Numbered from the stretch's first letter, positions 1-7,120 are shown. The stretch is 46,500 nt of DNA from Euryarchaeota archaeon SM23-78 (GCA_001595785.1 LSSJ01000041.1:1-46500), one strand, 5' to 3'. Translations and numbers: made by a program. The notes: generated by a model not told the origin, from the letters alone.

Positions 1-225
1 GCAATATCAACTCCCAAATATGTAAACCAAACCATCTCTCCTATTGAAGCTCATGTTGATACTATATCTGAATACAAGGTAACTGATACTGGCACTGAAT
101 GGAAGACATACTCTTCTCCAAAGCTCTGGTTCCTAAACACCTTTACAACATTCAAACCCTCTCTTGGCTACTGGATAAAAGCAAACCAGAACACAACCCT
201 AACTGTGCCTGTGGTTATTTCTTGA
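1..225 (+). CDS. C-terminal end of a probable cell-surface protein (partial)
   Basis: The window opens inside a reading frame that runs 74 codons to a TGA at 223-225; its start is outside the window. The visible part is rich in Thr, Asn and Ser and ends in a segment with FKPSLGYWIKANQN. Aromatic-Gly-Tyr-Trp-Ile-Lys endings of this kind are familiar from the C-terminal parts of large secreted or surface proteins of archaea and bacteria. There is no C-terminal membrane anchor in the visible portion. The next gene is convergent and ends two bases away. The surface assignment is an inference from composition and this short motif only. Confidence 0.55.
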   Translation, partial: AISTPKYVNQTISPIEAHVDTISEYKVTDTGTEWKTYSSPKLWFLNTFTTFKPSLGYWIKANQNTTLTVPVVIS

Positions 226-226
226 A

Positions 227-511
227 TTATTTCTTCCTAACCTTCTTCTTAAAATCCTCTTTTTTCTCCTTATCCACCTCTGCAAATATTCCTTGGTACC
301 CACACTCAGAACACATATGATGAGGTGGTCCAAAAGGCGCTGTCCATAACCCGCTCATCTGCCATTTGGTAGAGCCACACCTCGGGCATACTTGTACTCT
401 TTTCTTCTGCTCATGCTCTTTCTTCTTGATTCTTAAAGCTAATAAGTATCCTAGATAATAGATTATTATGATTAAGATGGCTCCTATTATTATGACTAAG
501 ATTTTTTCCAT
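227..511 (-). CDS. Small membrane-anchored zinc-ribbon protein
   Basis: A 94-residue protein with one hydrophobic segment (about residues 4-27) followed by a basic stretch and a zinc ribbon: CPRC at 42-45 and CSEC at 67-70, with HH at 64-65 just before the second pair. The C-terminal tail is Lys/Glu rich. The arrangement predicts a single-pass protein with a metal-binding cytoplasmic head. Similar proteins of unknown role are common in DPANN-type genomes. It is monocistronic and convergent with the surface-protein end at its 3' side. The Cys spacing supports the ribbon well, but the sequence gives no substrate or partner. Confidence 0.75.
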   Translation of the reverse strand: MEKILVIIIGAILIIIIYYLGYLLALRIKKKEHEQKKRVQVCPRCGSTKWQMSGLWTAPFGPPHHMCSECGYQGIFAEVDKEKKEDFKKKVRKK

Positions 512-619
512 TATAAGTCAAGAATATTAATTGTTTTTTAAAGGTAATGATTAGGATTTGAGAACTTAAACTAATGTTTTCCTATTCTCTCTTTTTTGTT
601 TATCATAGAACTCTTCTTT

Positions 620-1114
620 TTATTTTGTAATATACTTTTTGATTATTTCTGAATATTTAGGATACTCTTCTATTTTTTCTAATATATCTTCTCCTGTAAT
701 ACAAGTTAGTTTTGTTTTTAAGAATATTATATTTTTATAGATATGAAATGGAAGCATTAACGTCCATACTTCGTAACGGTTTTTGAGCTTTATTCCTGAA
801 TCTAAGATTTCACCTGTAGCATTAAATTTGAGCAATGGAAACTCATTTTTATAGTATTCAAGTGCATATTCAAGCTCTATCTTGTCTCCATGTTTAAGCA
901 GGTAAGAAACAGGAATTCTTTTTTTAGGCAATTTTTGTTCTAAATCTTCCTTAGTTTTATAGATTTTCTCTTCTTTTTCTTGTTTTCTCTTTATCTCTTC
1001 ATGTATTATTTCCTTCCTACTTTTTTTCTTAGGCATTTTATACCCAACTACCTTTGCATCAGTAAAATCAGACAAGCTTCTCCCCTTTACCAAATAAGCA
1101 ATTTCCCCTCTCAT
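620..1114 (-). CDS. Hypothetical basic protein
   Basis: A 164-residue soluble protein that I do not recognise. Residues about 28-70 form a very Lys/Glu-rich, probably helical stretch; the remainder is a mixed segment ending in a Lys/Ile-rich tail. The start at 1114 is favoured over an internal Met at codon 27 because GAGGAG lies a few bases upstream on the reverse strand. A TTATATAAG box further upstream (around 1141-1149) could serve as promoter. No catalytic motif, cysteine pair or membrane segment is visible. Confidence 0.6.
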   Translation of the reverse strand: MRGEIAYLVKGRSLSDFTDAKVVGYKMPKKKSRKEIIHEEIKRKQEKEEKIYKTKEDLEQKLPKKRIPVSYLLKHGDKIELEYALEYYKNEFPLLKFNATGEILDSGIKLKNRYEVWTLMLPFHIYKNIIFLKTKLTCITGEDILEKIEEYPKYSEIIKKYITK

Positions 1115-1227
1115 ATTACTCCTCTAGGCTTAAAAAATGCCTTATATAAGAATGGAAATTATTAAGATATAAATTATTTGTGTTTAAAGAGCTTAAACTT
1201 TAATTAACAACAATATATTTTCCTGTT

Positions 1228-1635
1228 TCAATGCCTCATCTCTTGCTTTTTGTAGAAATGACCTTTTTGTTCCATTTCTATTAGGCTGGTCTCTCTTTGT
1301 CTTAACAATTCCCCTACTTCCTTTGCATGTTTGTCCCAGTCATACTCCTTGCCTGCTCTCATAACTTCTTCTGGTAAGAAGAAAAACCCGTTTTCTAATA
1401 GGCCTGGTTTTTTCGGCTCAAGCTTATAAAGACTGCCTCTGAACAGATTTTTATAGTTTAAAAACTGCATCTGTATATCTATCCAAGCATTAACATTAAC
1501 TTCTAAGGTTACTTTGTCTGTGAGTTCTATTCTTATGATATGCTCAGGATTTGAGACAGGTAATGAGCAGGGGATGGTTAGGTGCTCAAGCCTTTTAAAA
1601 TCAGAGTCTAAAGGATACTTTACCCCCAAAACCAT
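1228..1635 (-). CDS. Hypothetical protein
   Basis: A 135-residue soluble protein without a family I recognise. The N-terminal half alternates hydrophobic and charged residues as in a beta-rich domain (IIRIELTDKVTLEVNVNAW), and the C-terminal third is helical and charged. It is transcribed in the same direction as the preceding hypothetical gene (620-1114) but separated by more than 100 bp, so a shared transcript is uncertain. The coding sequence is supported by length, an ATG start and lack of an alternative frame. Confidence 0.55.
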   Translation of the reverse strand: MVLGVKYPLDSDFKRLEHLTIPCSLPVSNPEHIIRIELTDKVTLEVNVNAWIDIQMQFLNYKNLFRGSLYKLEPKKPGLLENGFFFLPEEVMRAGKEYDWDKHAKEVGELLRQRETSLIEMEQKGHFYKKQEMRH

Positions 1636-1815
1636 CCTTATGGTAATGCATAAGAAGCATAATGATCTGTGGAGGATTACCTATATACCTGTAAAGACTT
1701 CCAGAAATCATATACTGATAATAAGTGCTCATTAGGGATAATAAGATTTAGGTATATTAAAGTTTTTCTATTTTTTAAGAATATTTATATAACTTGCCTC
1801 TTTTCCCTGCTCATC

Positions 1816-2613
1816 ATGAACCTAACTCATCTCATTGGAAAAAACATCTTAGAAGTAATCACAGAGCTTCCTGAATTTGATTGGGTTTTAAAAAGCGAAG
1901 TCAGACCTCTTAGAAAAGCAAAGCTAAAACAAGTAATGCTTGCATATCAAAACAATAAAAAAATCAGAACAGAATTACAAGATTTAACTCTTGTATATTA
2001 TGAGAGTGCAAAACCAAGGCTTCACTCTGACACCTATCACCGGCTTGATGTTTCCAAAGGAATAACCCTGGATGACTTGTCATGCACTCAAAAAACAGAC
2101 CTGGAACTATCAGGACTTATCTCAAAGGTAATGCTTGGAAAACCTTATCCTAAAAGCATGTACAAGCACGCCCACATACCCATGGTGGACTTTGACATGC
2201 ATGACACCCTTGACTTTTTGAATGAAAAAGAGAAAATAGAATTAATCAAAGAAAAAGTAAAGCAAGACACAGAGATAAACCAAGGAGTAATCCTAAGATC
2301 AGGTCCTAAAAAGAATTATCACTTCATGGGCATAGGTGAATTATTAGATGAAGAAAAGTTCATATCATTCATAGGATTGGCCCTAGGAATGCACATAATA
2401 AGAGATAATAAAAAAATAAATCTAGCAGACTCCAGGCACTTAGGACACGGCTTAATACCCATGGTATATATGTCAGAGATACACAACAGCCAAAACCCAA
2501 AAGAAGAATGGTCTCGCTACTTCTGCGCAGAAAGATTCCTAACCCTAAGAATCCAGCCAAAAAAAGGCTACAAAGACCTGCCCAGAGTAGTTGATGTAAT
2601 AGAGCAAGAATAA
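1816..2613 (+). CDS. Possible archaeo-eukaryotic-primase-like (primase 1D-like) protein
   Basis: A 265-residue protein if read from ATG 1816; an in-frame upstream ATG at 1669 would add 49 residues that translate the promoter region (TTTATATA just before 1798), so I choose 1816. Three spaced motifs resemble those of archaeo-eukaryotic primases (AEP superfamily): DFD at 125-127 (two metal-binding acidic residues), SGPKKNYH at 162-169 (the S-x-H type nucleotide-binding motif) and ADSRHLGH at 204-211 (candidate third acidic residue), followed by RFLTLRI. Proteins with SGR-YH, DSRW-GH and LRL blocks are known as primase 1D-like. If correct it would bind or polymerise nucleotides, but no replication or repair partner is adjacent. 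Assignment rests on motif spacing alone. Confidence 0.5.
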   Translation: MNLTHLIGKNILEVITELPEFDWVLKSEVRPLRKAKLKQVMLAYQNNKKIRTELQDLTLVYYESAKPRLHSDTYHRLDVSKGITLDDLSCTQKTDLELSGLISKVMLGKPYPKSMYKHAHIPMVDFDMHDTLDFLNEKEKIELIKEKVKQDTEINQGVILRSGPKKNYHFMGIGELLDEEKFISFIGLALGMHIIRDNKKINLADSRHLGHGLIPMVYMSEIHNSQNPKEEWSRYFCAERFLTLRIQPKKGYKDLPRVVDVIEQE

Positions 2614-2630
2614 GCACAAACTCAGCAACA

Positions 2631-2638
2631 TTTAAATA
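2631..2638 (+). promoter_or_regulatory. TATA box for the gene at 2665
   Basis: TTTAAATA centred about 26 bp before a predicted start point near 2660, five bases ahead of ATG 2665. This suggests an almost leaderless transcript, as is usual in archaea. Confidence 0.5.
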
Positions 2639-2664
2639 AACAAAAACACTTCTATTTATTAAAA

Positions 2665-3030
2665 ATGCCTTCAACCACTAGTCTCAGGCCTGTGCATGTA
2701 AAGTATTATCTAGGCAGCTCTTTTATTACTCAGCATAATACTTACAAGATTTCTAAGAAAGGAAAATTCAAGGGTAGGCCGAGTATCGAAGGAGCCCAAG
2801 TAGACCATATAGGAGGTCTTGAAGAAAAATATTATGAGGCTGCTCTAGATTGCCTTGACATTACAAGACCTGAACTAAGAGAACAACTAGACCAATTAAT
2901 CAAGGAGTATGGACAAAAAATCAGACCAGGGCTTATAATAGTAGCAAGCCTAACACCAGAAGATGTAAAAAAGAAGAACAGGCATGGCATAGTAACAAGC
3001 CCTGTTAAGGATATTTCTTATATTAATTAA
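2665..3030 (+). CDS. Hypothetical small protein
   Basis: A 121-residue soluble protein of unknown family. The first half is basic with many Gly, Ser and Lys; the middle is helical and acidic; the C-terminal part contains a hydrophobic strand (GLIIVASLTPEDVKKK). A good TATA box lies 34 bp upstream and no ribosome-binding site is visible, so translation is probably from a near-leaderless mRNA. It follows the possible primase-like gene by 51 bp but has its own promoter, so co-function should not be assumed. Confidence 0.55.
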   Translation: MPSTTSLRPVHVKYYLGSSFITQHNTYKISKKGKFKGRPSIEGAQVDHIGGLEEKYYEAALDCLDITRPELREQLDQLIKEYGQKIRPGLIIVASLTPEDVKKKNRHGIVTSPVKDISYIN

Positions 3031-3059
3031 AAACCCTAGTTACATATAACACATCATAA

Positions 3060-3452
3060 GAACTCAAACCCAATCATTACGATGGCTTAAACATTGACCT
3101 AACAGCAACTTATGGCTGCAACTGTAACCAAATCCTTTATTGCAAACCAGGAAGTAACACCGGAGAATTCAAGTTTGGGTGCTCTCAGGGAACTTATGAT
3201 ATCTGGGTAACCCAAGACCCTGCCTCATGGGCTCTTGACTGCCAAATAGATGGAGTTGTTGCTATGGAAGGTGTTGACAAATCATTATTTGAGAACACTG
3301 ACGGAGACTTACTCCTAGACATAATCGATGGTGACAATGATGGTGATGGAATCTCAGACAGCCAAGACGACATGATTGAAGACAAAGACCCAATCGGCGA
3401 CCCAGACCATGGCATACCTGACTGGCATCCTAAGAGTAAGCATAAACAATAA
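3060..3452 (+). pseudogene. 5'-truncated remnant of a calcium-binding surface protein
   Basis: The frame is open from 3060 (just after an in-frame TAA at 3057-3059) to TAA 3450-3452, but no ATG, GTG or TTG occurs before 3264. The 68 codons upstream of 3264 still look protein-like, with Cys-containing segments (YGCNCNQILYCKPG) and YDIWVTQDP. The C-terminal part carries Asp-rich repeats DGDNDGDGISDSQDD of the thrombospondin-type-3/dockerin calcium-loop kind. I read this as the C-terminal end of a large extracellular protein whose 5' part was deleted. A 62-residue product from ATG 3264 is possible but would be a fragment. Confidence 0.6.
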
Positions 3453-3475
3453 ATTTTTTTTCTTTTTTCTTTTCA

Positions 3476-3787
3476 CTACATATTCCCGAATATAATAAAT
3501 AAAATCCACATTAATATTAGGTTCACCACCCAGGATCCTATCAAGAAATGAAGAAATTTTTTTAGTAGTTTTTGCTTTAATTTGTACACTTTAAACATTG
3601 TTATAAACATAATAAAGCCAGATACAAGTGCTATCAGAGTTGATAAAAGACCACGAATATTATTCCAGAAACAATCGCAAGAAGCAATAGGTGTTGAGAA
3701 TAGTGCAACAAAAAAATTGGTAATCAATGCAACTAGGGAGGTTAATAATAATATAACAATAAGTTTGTAATAAATTTTACTAGCCAT
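3476..3787 (-). CDS. Small three-helix membrane protein
   Basis: A 103-residue protein with three hydrophobic segments at about residues 7-30, 43-66 and 79-101, and a CDC tripeptide (SCDCFW) in the first outside or inside loop. Family not recognised. AT-rich DNA upstream on the reverse strand contains ATAATTATAAATT, a plausible TATA region. It stands alone between the remnant surface gene and the acyltransferase gene. Confidence 0.6.
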   Translation of the reverse strand: MASKIYYKLIVILLLTSLVALITNFFVALFSTPIASCDCFWNNIRGLLSTLIALVSGFIMFITMFKVYKLKQKLLKKFLHFLIGSWVVNLILMWILFIIFGNM

Positions 3788-3820
3788 AATTTAATTTATA
3801 ATTATTATCATTTAAAAATT

Positions 3821-4615
3821 TTATTTTTCTATTCTCCTTATCTGCGCACTCACTTCTTCATTAATCAAATCTGTCAGCTCATCCACTGCTTTTTTAGGAT
3901 TCTTTTTATACTCTTCAAAGTATTGCTTTACCTTTATTGGTTTACCAAAGCTTATGTCAACCCTGGTTCTAAATGGCATATTATACTTCCTGGTTAGTAA
4001 GAGTTTATTATTAACACTATACATTATCCCTCCTGGAAGTATAGGAATATGCATGTCATGCTTGTCAAGCATTTCAAAGGCTTTCCAGGCTGCTCCTTTC
4101 TTTGGATTCTTTATTTTTTCATAACTCCTAACCCTGGTGCCTGGTAAATGAATGATTATGCTTCCTTGTTTACATAGCAAGTACTCTGTGAAGAGCTTAT
4201 GGTCAAGAGATGATAAGTCTTCCAGTCTTTCTTCTTTTAATAGATAATGATTCATTTCTTTTAGAAAATCTTTATGCTTTTTTTTAGGTATCAAAAGACC
4301 ATAGTTCTGAGTAAACTCCTTATACCTTTGTTTATGCGGCTTGGTATCCACTGGATAAGCCCCTAGCATTCTCATGATGGTCCTAACACCAGGTAGAAAG
4401 AGCTCTTTCTTGGCAAGAGCATAATTTAGTTTTTTTATCTTACTTCCTATGATAAAAGGGTCTAAGCCATGCACATGGTTAAATGAAAAAATAACTCCTC
4501 CTTTATCAGGAATATTCTCCTTTCCAAAAATATTAATCTTAAAATAACTACTAAAGATAAAACTAGCAAATTTTTTTGCACCTGCCTGAAACAAGGGATT
4601 ATAATACTTTACCAT
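3821..4615 (-). CDS. PlsC-type 1-acylglycerol-3-phosphate acyltransferase family protein
   Basis: A 264-residue protein of the PlsC/LPLAT superfamily, which transfers acyl groups to lysophosphatidate or related lipids. Motif I is NHVHGLD (N46, H47, D52; the His/Asp pair is catalytic). Motif II appears as AYPVDTK near 86-92 and motif III as LPGTRVRS at 157-164, in place of the usual FPEGTRS. About 60 residues separate motifs II and III, more than usual. No clear membrane helix is seen apart from a hydrophobic N-terminal stretch. Archaeal lipids are ether-linked, so the physiological substrate in this organism is not obvious. Divergent from the cold-shock gene. Confidence 0.75.
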   Translation of the reverse strand: MVKYYNPLFQAGAKKFASFIFSSYFKINIFGKENIPDKGGVIFSFNHVHGLDPFIIGSKIKKLNYALAKKELFLPGVRTIMRMLGAYPVDTKPHKQRYKEFTQNYGLLIPKKKHKDFLKEMNHYLLKEERLEDLSSLDHKLFTEYLLCKQGSIIIHLPGTRVRSYEKIKNPKKGAAWKAFEMLDKHDMHIPILPGGIMYSVNNKLLLTRKYNMPFRTRVDISFGKPIKVKQYFEEYKKNPKKAVDELTDLINEEVSAQIRRIEK

Positions 4616-4708
4616 TAGAAAAGGGTAATAAGCTTTGTTTTAAAAGATTAATGGGTTTTTCTTAGAGTTCAAAAAAAGAATAAGCCTTAATCCATCCTCA
4701 AAATAGAA

Positions 4709-4722
4709 GCCTTTATAAAGGC
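4709..4722. promoter_or_regulatory. 14-bp perfect palindrome around a TATA core
   Basis: GCCTTTATAAAGGC reads the same on both strands and contains TTTATAAA. It lies between divergent genes: about 94 bp from the acyltransferase start (4615) and 78 bp from the cold-shock start (4800). It could be a symmetric operator or a TATA box usable in both directions. No second copy was seen in the window. Confidence 0.35.
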
Positions 4723-4743
4723 ATCTGGGTTATTTGTATTCAT

Positions 4744-4757
4744 CGGAAAACTTTATA
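4744..4757 (+). promoter_or_regulatory. BRE-TATA promoter of the cold-shock gene
   Basis: CGGAAAACTTTATA combines a purine-rich BRE with a TATA core, the same arrangement seen before several other genes here. A start point near 4781 would leave a short leader that includes the GGAGG at 4788-4792. Confidence 0.5.
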
Positions 4758-4799
4758 CTTTAAAGCTCTTTCTGATAGTACCTAAGCGGAGGAATGATA

Positions 4800-5000
4800 A
4801 TGAAAGGAAAAGTAAAGTTTTTTAATGCAATGAGAGGCTTTGGATTTATTGCAGGAGAAGACGGAAAGGAGTACTTTGTACACCAAACAGGATTAAAGGA
4901 AGGCGTTGTTTTAAATGATAATGACCCTGTAACCTTTGATGTTGAAAAAGGAGATAAAGGTCCAAGAGCTGTTAATGTAGCAAAAAAAAGTTCTGAATAA
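4800..5000 (+). CDS. cspA: Cold-shock domain protein (CspA-like)
   Basis: A 66-residue single cold-shock domain with both RNA-binding motifs: RNP1 as GFGFI (in RGFGFIAG) and RNP2 as YFVHQ. Such proteins bind single-stranded RNA/DNA and melt secondary structure; they are typical of bacteria and found in a minority of archaea. An ATG at 4794 directly abuts the GGAGG at 4788-4792 and would leave no spacer; the ATG at 4800, seven bases after it, starts the canonical MKGKVKFFN and is the likely start. Immediately downstream is the structured repeat at 5066-5230. Confidence 0.9.
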   Translation: MKGKVKFFNAMRGFGFIAGEDGKEYFVHQTGLKEGVVLNDNDPVTFDVEKGDKGPRAVNVAKKSSE

Positions 5001-5065
5001 AACCAGGTAATATAGTCGGTTATAATGATAATATGTGTTAGAAATAAGTCTCAAACTCAAATTAG

Positions 5066-5230
5066 GCTGCGTTGAAAATCTCACGTTCGTTCGGGTTAGC
5101 ATCGGCTCGGGCTCTATGTCTTCTTCTGAGGGCTCCGTTCCCCCGGATGGGGCATCCCCCGACTCTGCTTTGACTGTTAAGTTTATTTATGCCCTCGCGA
5201 ATTGATGCTAACCTACATTTTCAACACAGC
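5066..5230 (-). repeat. Structured repeat element, copy 1 (122-nt core 5093-5214; candidate ncRNA or MITE)
   Basis: The core 5093-5214 aligns without a gap to the reverse complement of 31182-31303 at 91 of 122 positions. It begins GGGTTAGCATC and ends GATGCTAACCT, an 11-bp terminal stem. The T-A pair at core positions 10/113 is C-G in the other copy, a compensatory change. Conserved blocks are CGGCTCGGGCTCTAT, CCGGATGGGGC plus TCCCCC, and TATGCCCTCGC. In copy 1 alone a second, outer inverted repeat flanks the core: GCTGCGTTGAAAAT (5066-5079) against ATTTTCAACACAGC (5217-5230). The orientation given follows copy 2, which has a TATA box just upstream; it is tentative. It has no open reading frame of note. 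Confidence 0.7.
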
Positions 5231-5248
5231 GACTCAAATTTAAGAATA

Positions 5249-5256
5249 TTTAAATA
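5249..5256 (+). promoter_or_regulatory. TATA box for the gene at 5279
   Basis: TTTAAATA centred at about 5252.5, 26 bp before ATG 5279, which favours leaderless translation from that ATG rather than from 5273. The box is nearly symmetric and could also drive transcription to the left, through the structured repeat. Confidence 0.5.
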
Positions 5257-5278
5257 AAATAAAAAACCTTCTATGTAT

Positions 5279-5743
5279 ATGCCTCGTGAAGAACACTCCT
5301 CAAAAGGTGTAAGGGTTTCTACTGGCGGTGTTAAGGAATTTGTTTATTCAAAAGAGGATATGGATAGAATAAGAAGCACAGATACAAAGGCAACCAAGGA
5401 TTTCAAAAAAGCTTATTATAAGCACAAATTCTTTATAAAAGATTATGACCATGAAGAATTAGAATCCATAAAAAAATACGTTCCTTTTCATGAACTAGAA
5501 ATAGAGGTTTTTAATAAAAAGCAGGAACGCATAAGAAAGTATTTGTTAAGACTAGAATTCTATGACCTTAAAGGCAATTATAGCCCTCTCATATCTGAAA
5601 AATGCAGGAATACTTTTATAACAGAACTGCCTGAAAACAAGTACAGAATCATAATAAGTAAAAAAAGATTCATCTTTTTTAAGAAAGCTACTTTTCTAGA
5701 AATAACTTTGGGTAAAAGCGTTAAGAAAGAAATAATCTTGTAA
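5279..5743 (+). CDS. Hypothetical basic protein
   Basis: A soluble protein of 154 residues from ATG 5279 (156 from ATG 5273). I prefer 5279 because the TATA box places the transcript start there. The middle contains alternating charged and hydrophobic residues (HELEIEVFNKKQERIRKYLLRLEF) and the C-terminus a basic strand-rich segment (YRIIISKKRFIFFKKATF). No catalytic motif or metal-binding cysteines. Family unknown. Confidence 0.55.
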   Translation: MPREEHSSKGVRVSTGGVKEFVYSKEDMDRIRSTDTKATKDFKKAYYKHKFFIKDYDHEELESIKKYVPFHELEIEVFNKKQERIRKYLLRLEFYDLKGNYSPLISEKCRNTFITELPENKYRIIISKKRFIFFKKATFLEITLGKSVKKEIIL

Positions 5744-5797
5744 TTAACCAAGCCCTCAAAGGCTTTTTTTCCTTCCTCTTGTAGATAATCCGAAAAC

Positions 5798-5805
5798 TTT
5801 ATAAA
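5798..5805 (+). promoter_or_regulatory. TATA box for the gene at 5830
   Basis: CCGAAAACTTTATAAAC contains a BRE-like GAAAAC and TTTATAAA centred near 5801.5, giving a predicted start at 5828 and a leaderless ATG at 5830. Confidence 0.55.
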
Positions 5806-5829
5806 CTATGTAGTGGTAACAAATTCAAA

Positions 5830-6228
5830 ATGTTAGAAGATTATCTAATCAAATACAAACAAGCCCTAAATGTTTTTCAAAGAGCAAAACAAGGCGCAGA
5901 TAGCTATAGAAAAGAAACAATAACACCACTAGAAGAAGAAGTAGCAACCAAGTTCGGAGAATTAGAGCGATCAATACAAGAAGATAAGGGACTAGAATAT
6001 GCAACCTGGATAATAGGAAGCATACGAGACCTCTTCAGACATAATTACTGGGCAGATATTCCAAAGGACTGCTGGAAAGCCATGGAAACAGCCCTGACCA
6101 AACTAAAAGACCCGGATAGTATCACAAGAAAAGATTATACTAATCTAAGACTATCATTCAAAGGCGTTTCCCAACTACCAGTAACAGTAAAAGCAATAAG
6201 AAGGCAAAAAGAGAGCTCATCAAAATAA
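5830..6228 (+). CDS. Hypothetical helical protein
   Basis: A 132-residue soluble, mostly helical protein with a Trp-rich centre (YATWIIGSIRDLFRHNYW). Family not recognised. The promoter is well placed for leaderless translation. Downstream, 149 bp without a convincing gene separate it from the next one. The coding call is supported by promoter position, length and amino-acid composition like its neighbours. Confidence 0.55.
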   Translation: MLEDYLIKYKQALNVFQRAKQGADSYRKETITPLEEEVATKFGELERSIQEDKGLEYATWIIGSIRDLFRHNYWADIPKDCWKAMETALTKLKDPDSITRKDYTNLRLSFKGVSQLPVTVKAIRRQKESSSK

Positions 6229-6377
6229 GCAGATGCATGTATTAAAGAAAATAGACTCTGACTACGAACACACAGCTGAAACATTAAGAGTGGAAATAGA
6301 AGCCTTGTAAGTTATTTCTTTTTTTTCATAATATTTATATAAAAATCTATAATACCTACTTTTCAGGAGGTTCGTAC

Positions 6378-6779
6378 ATGGCTCTGGATAAGATTATTGA
6401 GGAGAAAGAAAAGAGAGGTCTTAGTAACCAATTTGACATGTTTGAGATAAAGGCTGCTGAGGCTCAAAGAATAGCCAGGGAAAAGGCTATTAATGATAAT
6501 CTTTTCACCAAAGAAATCATTCTAAGACTCTTGCAGATGTATAGTAAGCCTCATTATTATCCTAACAAGAACCAGCTAGGTAGTTTTAAAAAGCTTAGCA
6601 AGATGGGTGTTAGTAGTTATGACATCAAGAAAATAAAGACCGGTCCTGTTGAAAGAATATATCTAACAGAGAAAGGCGTCAAAACCATCCTTAACTATTT
6701 CTATGAAAGAAAGTGCATAGAGAATTACAAGAAAAAAGATGTTCTTAAGGATTTGGAAACAGCTGCTGGCAAGATATGA
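6378..6779 (+). CDS. Lineage-specific paralogue family protein (intact copy)
   Basis: A 133-residue protein with a charged N-terminus, a conserved core AINDNLFTKEIILRLLQMY, and a segment YLTEKGVKTILNYFYERK before a basic tail. The helix-turn-strand pattern around LTEKGVKTILNY resembles the wing region of small winged-helix proteins, but this is not certain. A broken paralogue lies at 14609-15019 and aligns along nearly its whole length. Start: TTTATATA at 6334-6341, then CAGGAGGT at 6364-6371 and ATG 6378, so this mRNA has a leader with a strong ribosome-binding site. Function unknown. Confidence 0.65.
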   Translation: MALDKIIEEKEKRGLSNQFDMFEIKAAEAQRIAREKAINDNLFTKEIILRLLQMYSKPHYYPNKNQLGSFKKLSKMGVSSYDIKKIKTGPVERIYLTEKGVKTILNYFYERKCIENYKKKDVLKDLETAAGKI

Positions 6780-6783
6780 TTTC

Positions 6784-7116
6784 TTAGCAAGTAGTATGTA
6801 TGGCTGCAGCCATTTTTTTACCTTGCACCTCATTAAACCTCTTAATCGCCTCAGGCGTCTTATCATAGATTATCTCAATAGCCTTCTCTTTGGCAGCCTT
6901 AAACACCTCTTCACTAATTTTAACCACACCATACTGCCCAGTCCCAATAATTAATACCTCAGGGCCTCCCTTGGTAATTGTTTCAAACTCTTCTAAAGTA
7001 AACTCATGATTCCTGTTCCTTTCCTTAACAGTTCCATCAGCAAATATCCAGATATCATAAGGATACTCTTTGCCATCAACTGTTATTGACTTGAAAGAGG
7101 TAGAGTTTATTATCAT
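6784..7116 (-). CDS. Mth938-like (DUF498/NDUFAF3-type) domain protein
   Basis: A 110-residue protein of the Mth938-like fold. Recognisable blocks are INSTSFKSITVDGKEY at the N-terminus, the central PEVLIIGTGQYG and the C-terminal KTPEAIKRFNEV. Eukaryotic relatives (NDUFAF3) assist complex I assembly, but the archaeal role is not established. A TTG at 7128 extends the frame; ATG 7116, four bases after the stop of the upstream gene, is the better start. Last gene of a four-gene reverse-strand operon (8372 to 6784), translationally coupled to the VIT-like gene. Confidence 0.8.
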   Translation of the reverse strand: MIINSTSFKSITVDGKEYPYDIWIFADGTVKERNRNHEFTLEEFETITKGGPEVLIIGTGQYGVVKISEEVFKAAKEKAIEIIYDKTPEAIKRFNEVQGKKMAAAIHTTC

Positions 7117-7120
7117 TTTC

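Noticed and set aside
99-320. 73-codon frame on the + strand
   Set aside because: It overlaps the open surface-protein end in another frame and the zinc-ribbon gene on the opposite strand; no start signal and unnatural composition.
2369-2674. Hydrophobic 101-codon frame on the - strand
   Set aside because: It is antisense to the primase-like gene and the start of its neighbour; conserved motifs support the + strand gene.
5093-5214. The 122-nt element as a 5S rRNA gene (right length and a terminal stem)
   Set aside because: Neither strand contains the conserved 5S loop signatures (CCCATCCCGAAC-like and GGAAGTTAAG-like segments), and two diverged copies in this short window would be unusual.
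6233-6310. 25-codon frame starting ATG CAT GTA in the gap after 6228
   Set aside because: No ribosome-binding site or TATA box at the right distance, no recognisable composition, and length is expected by chance.
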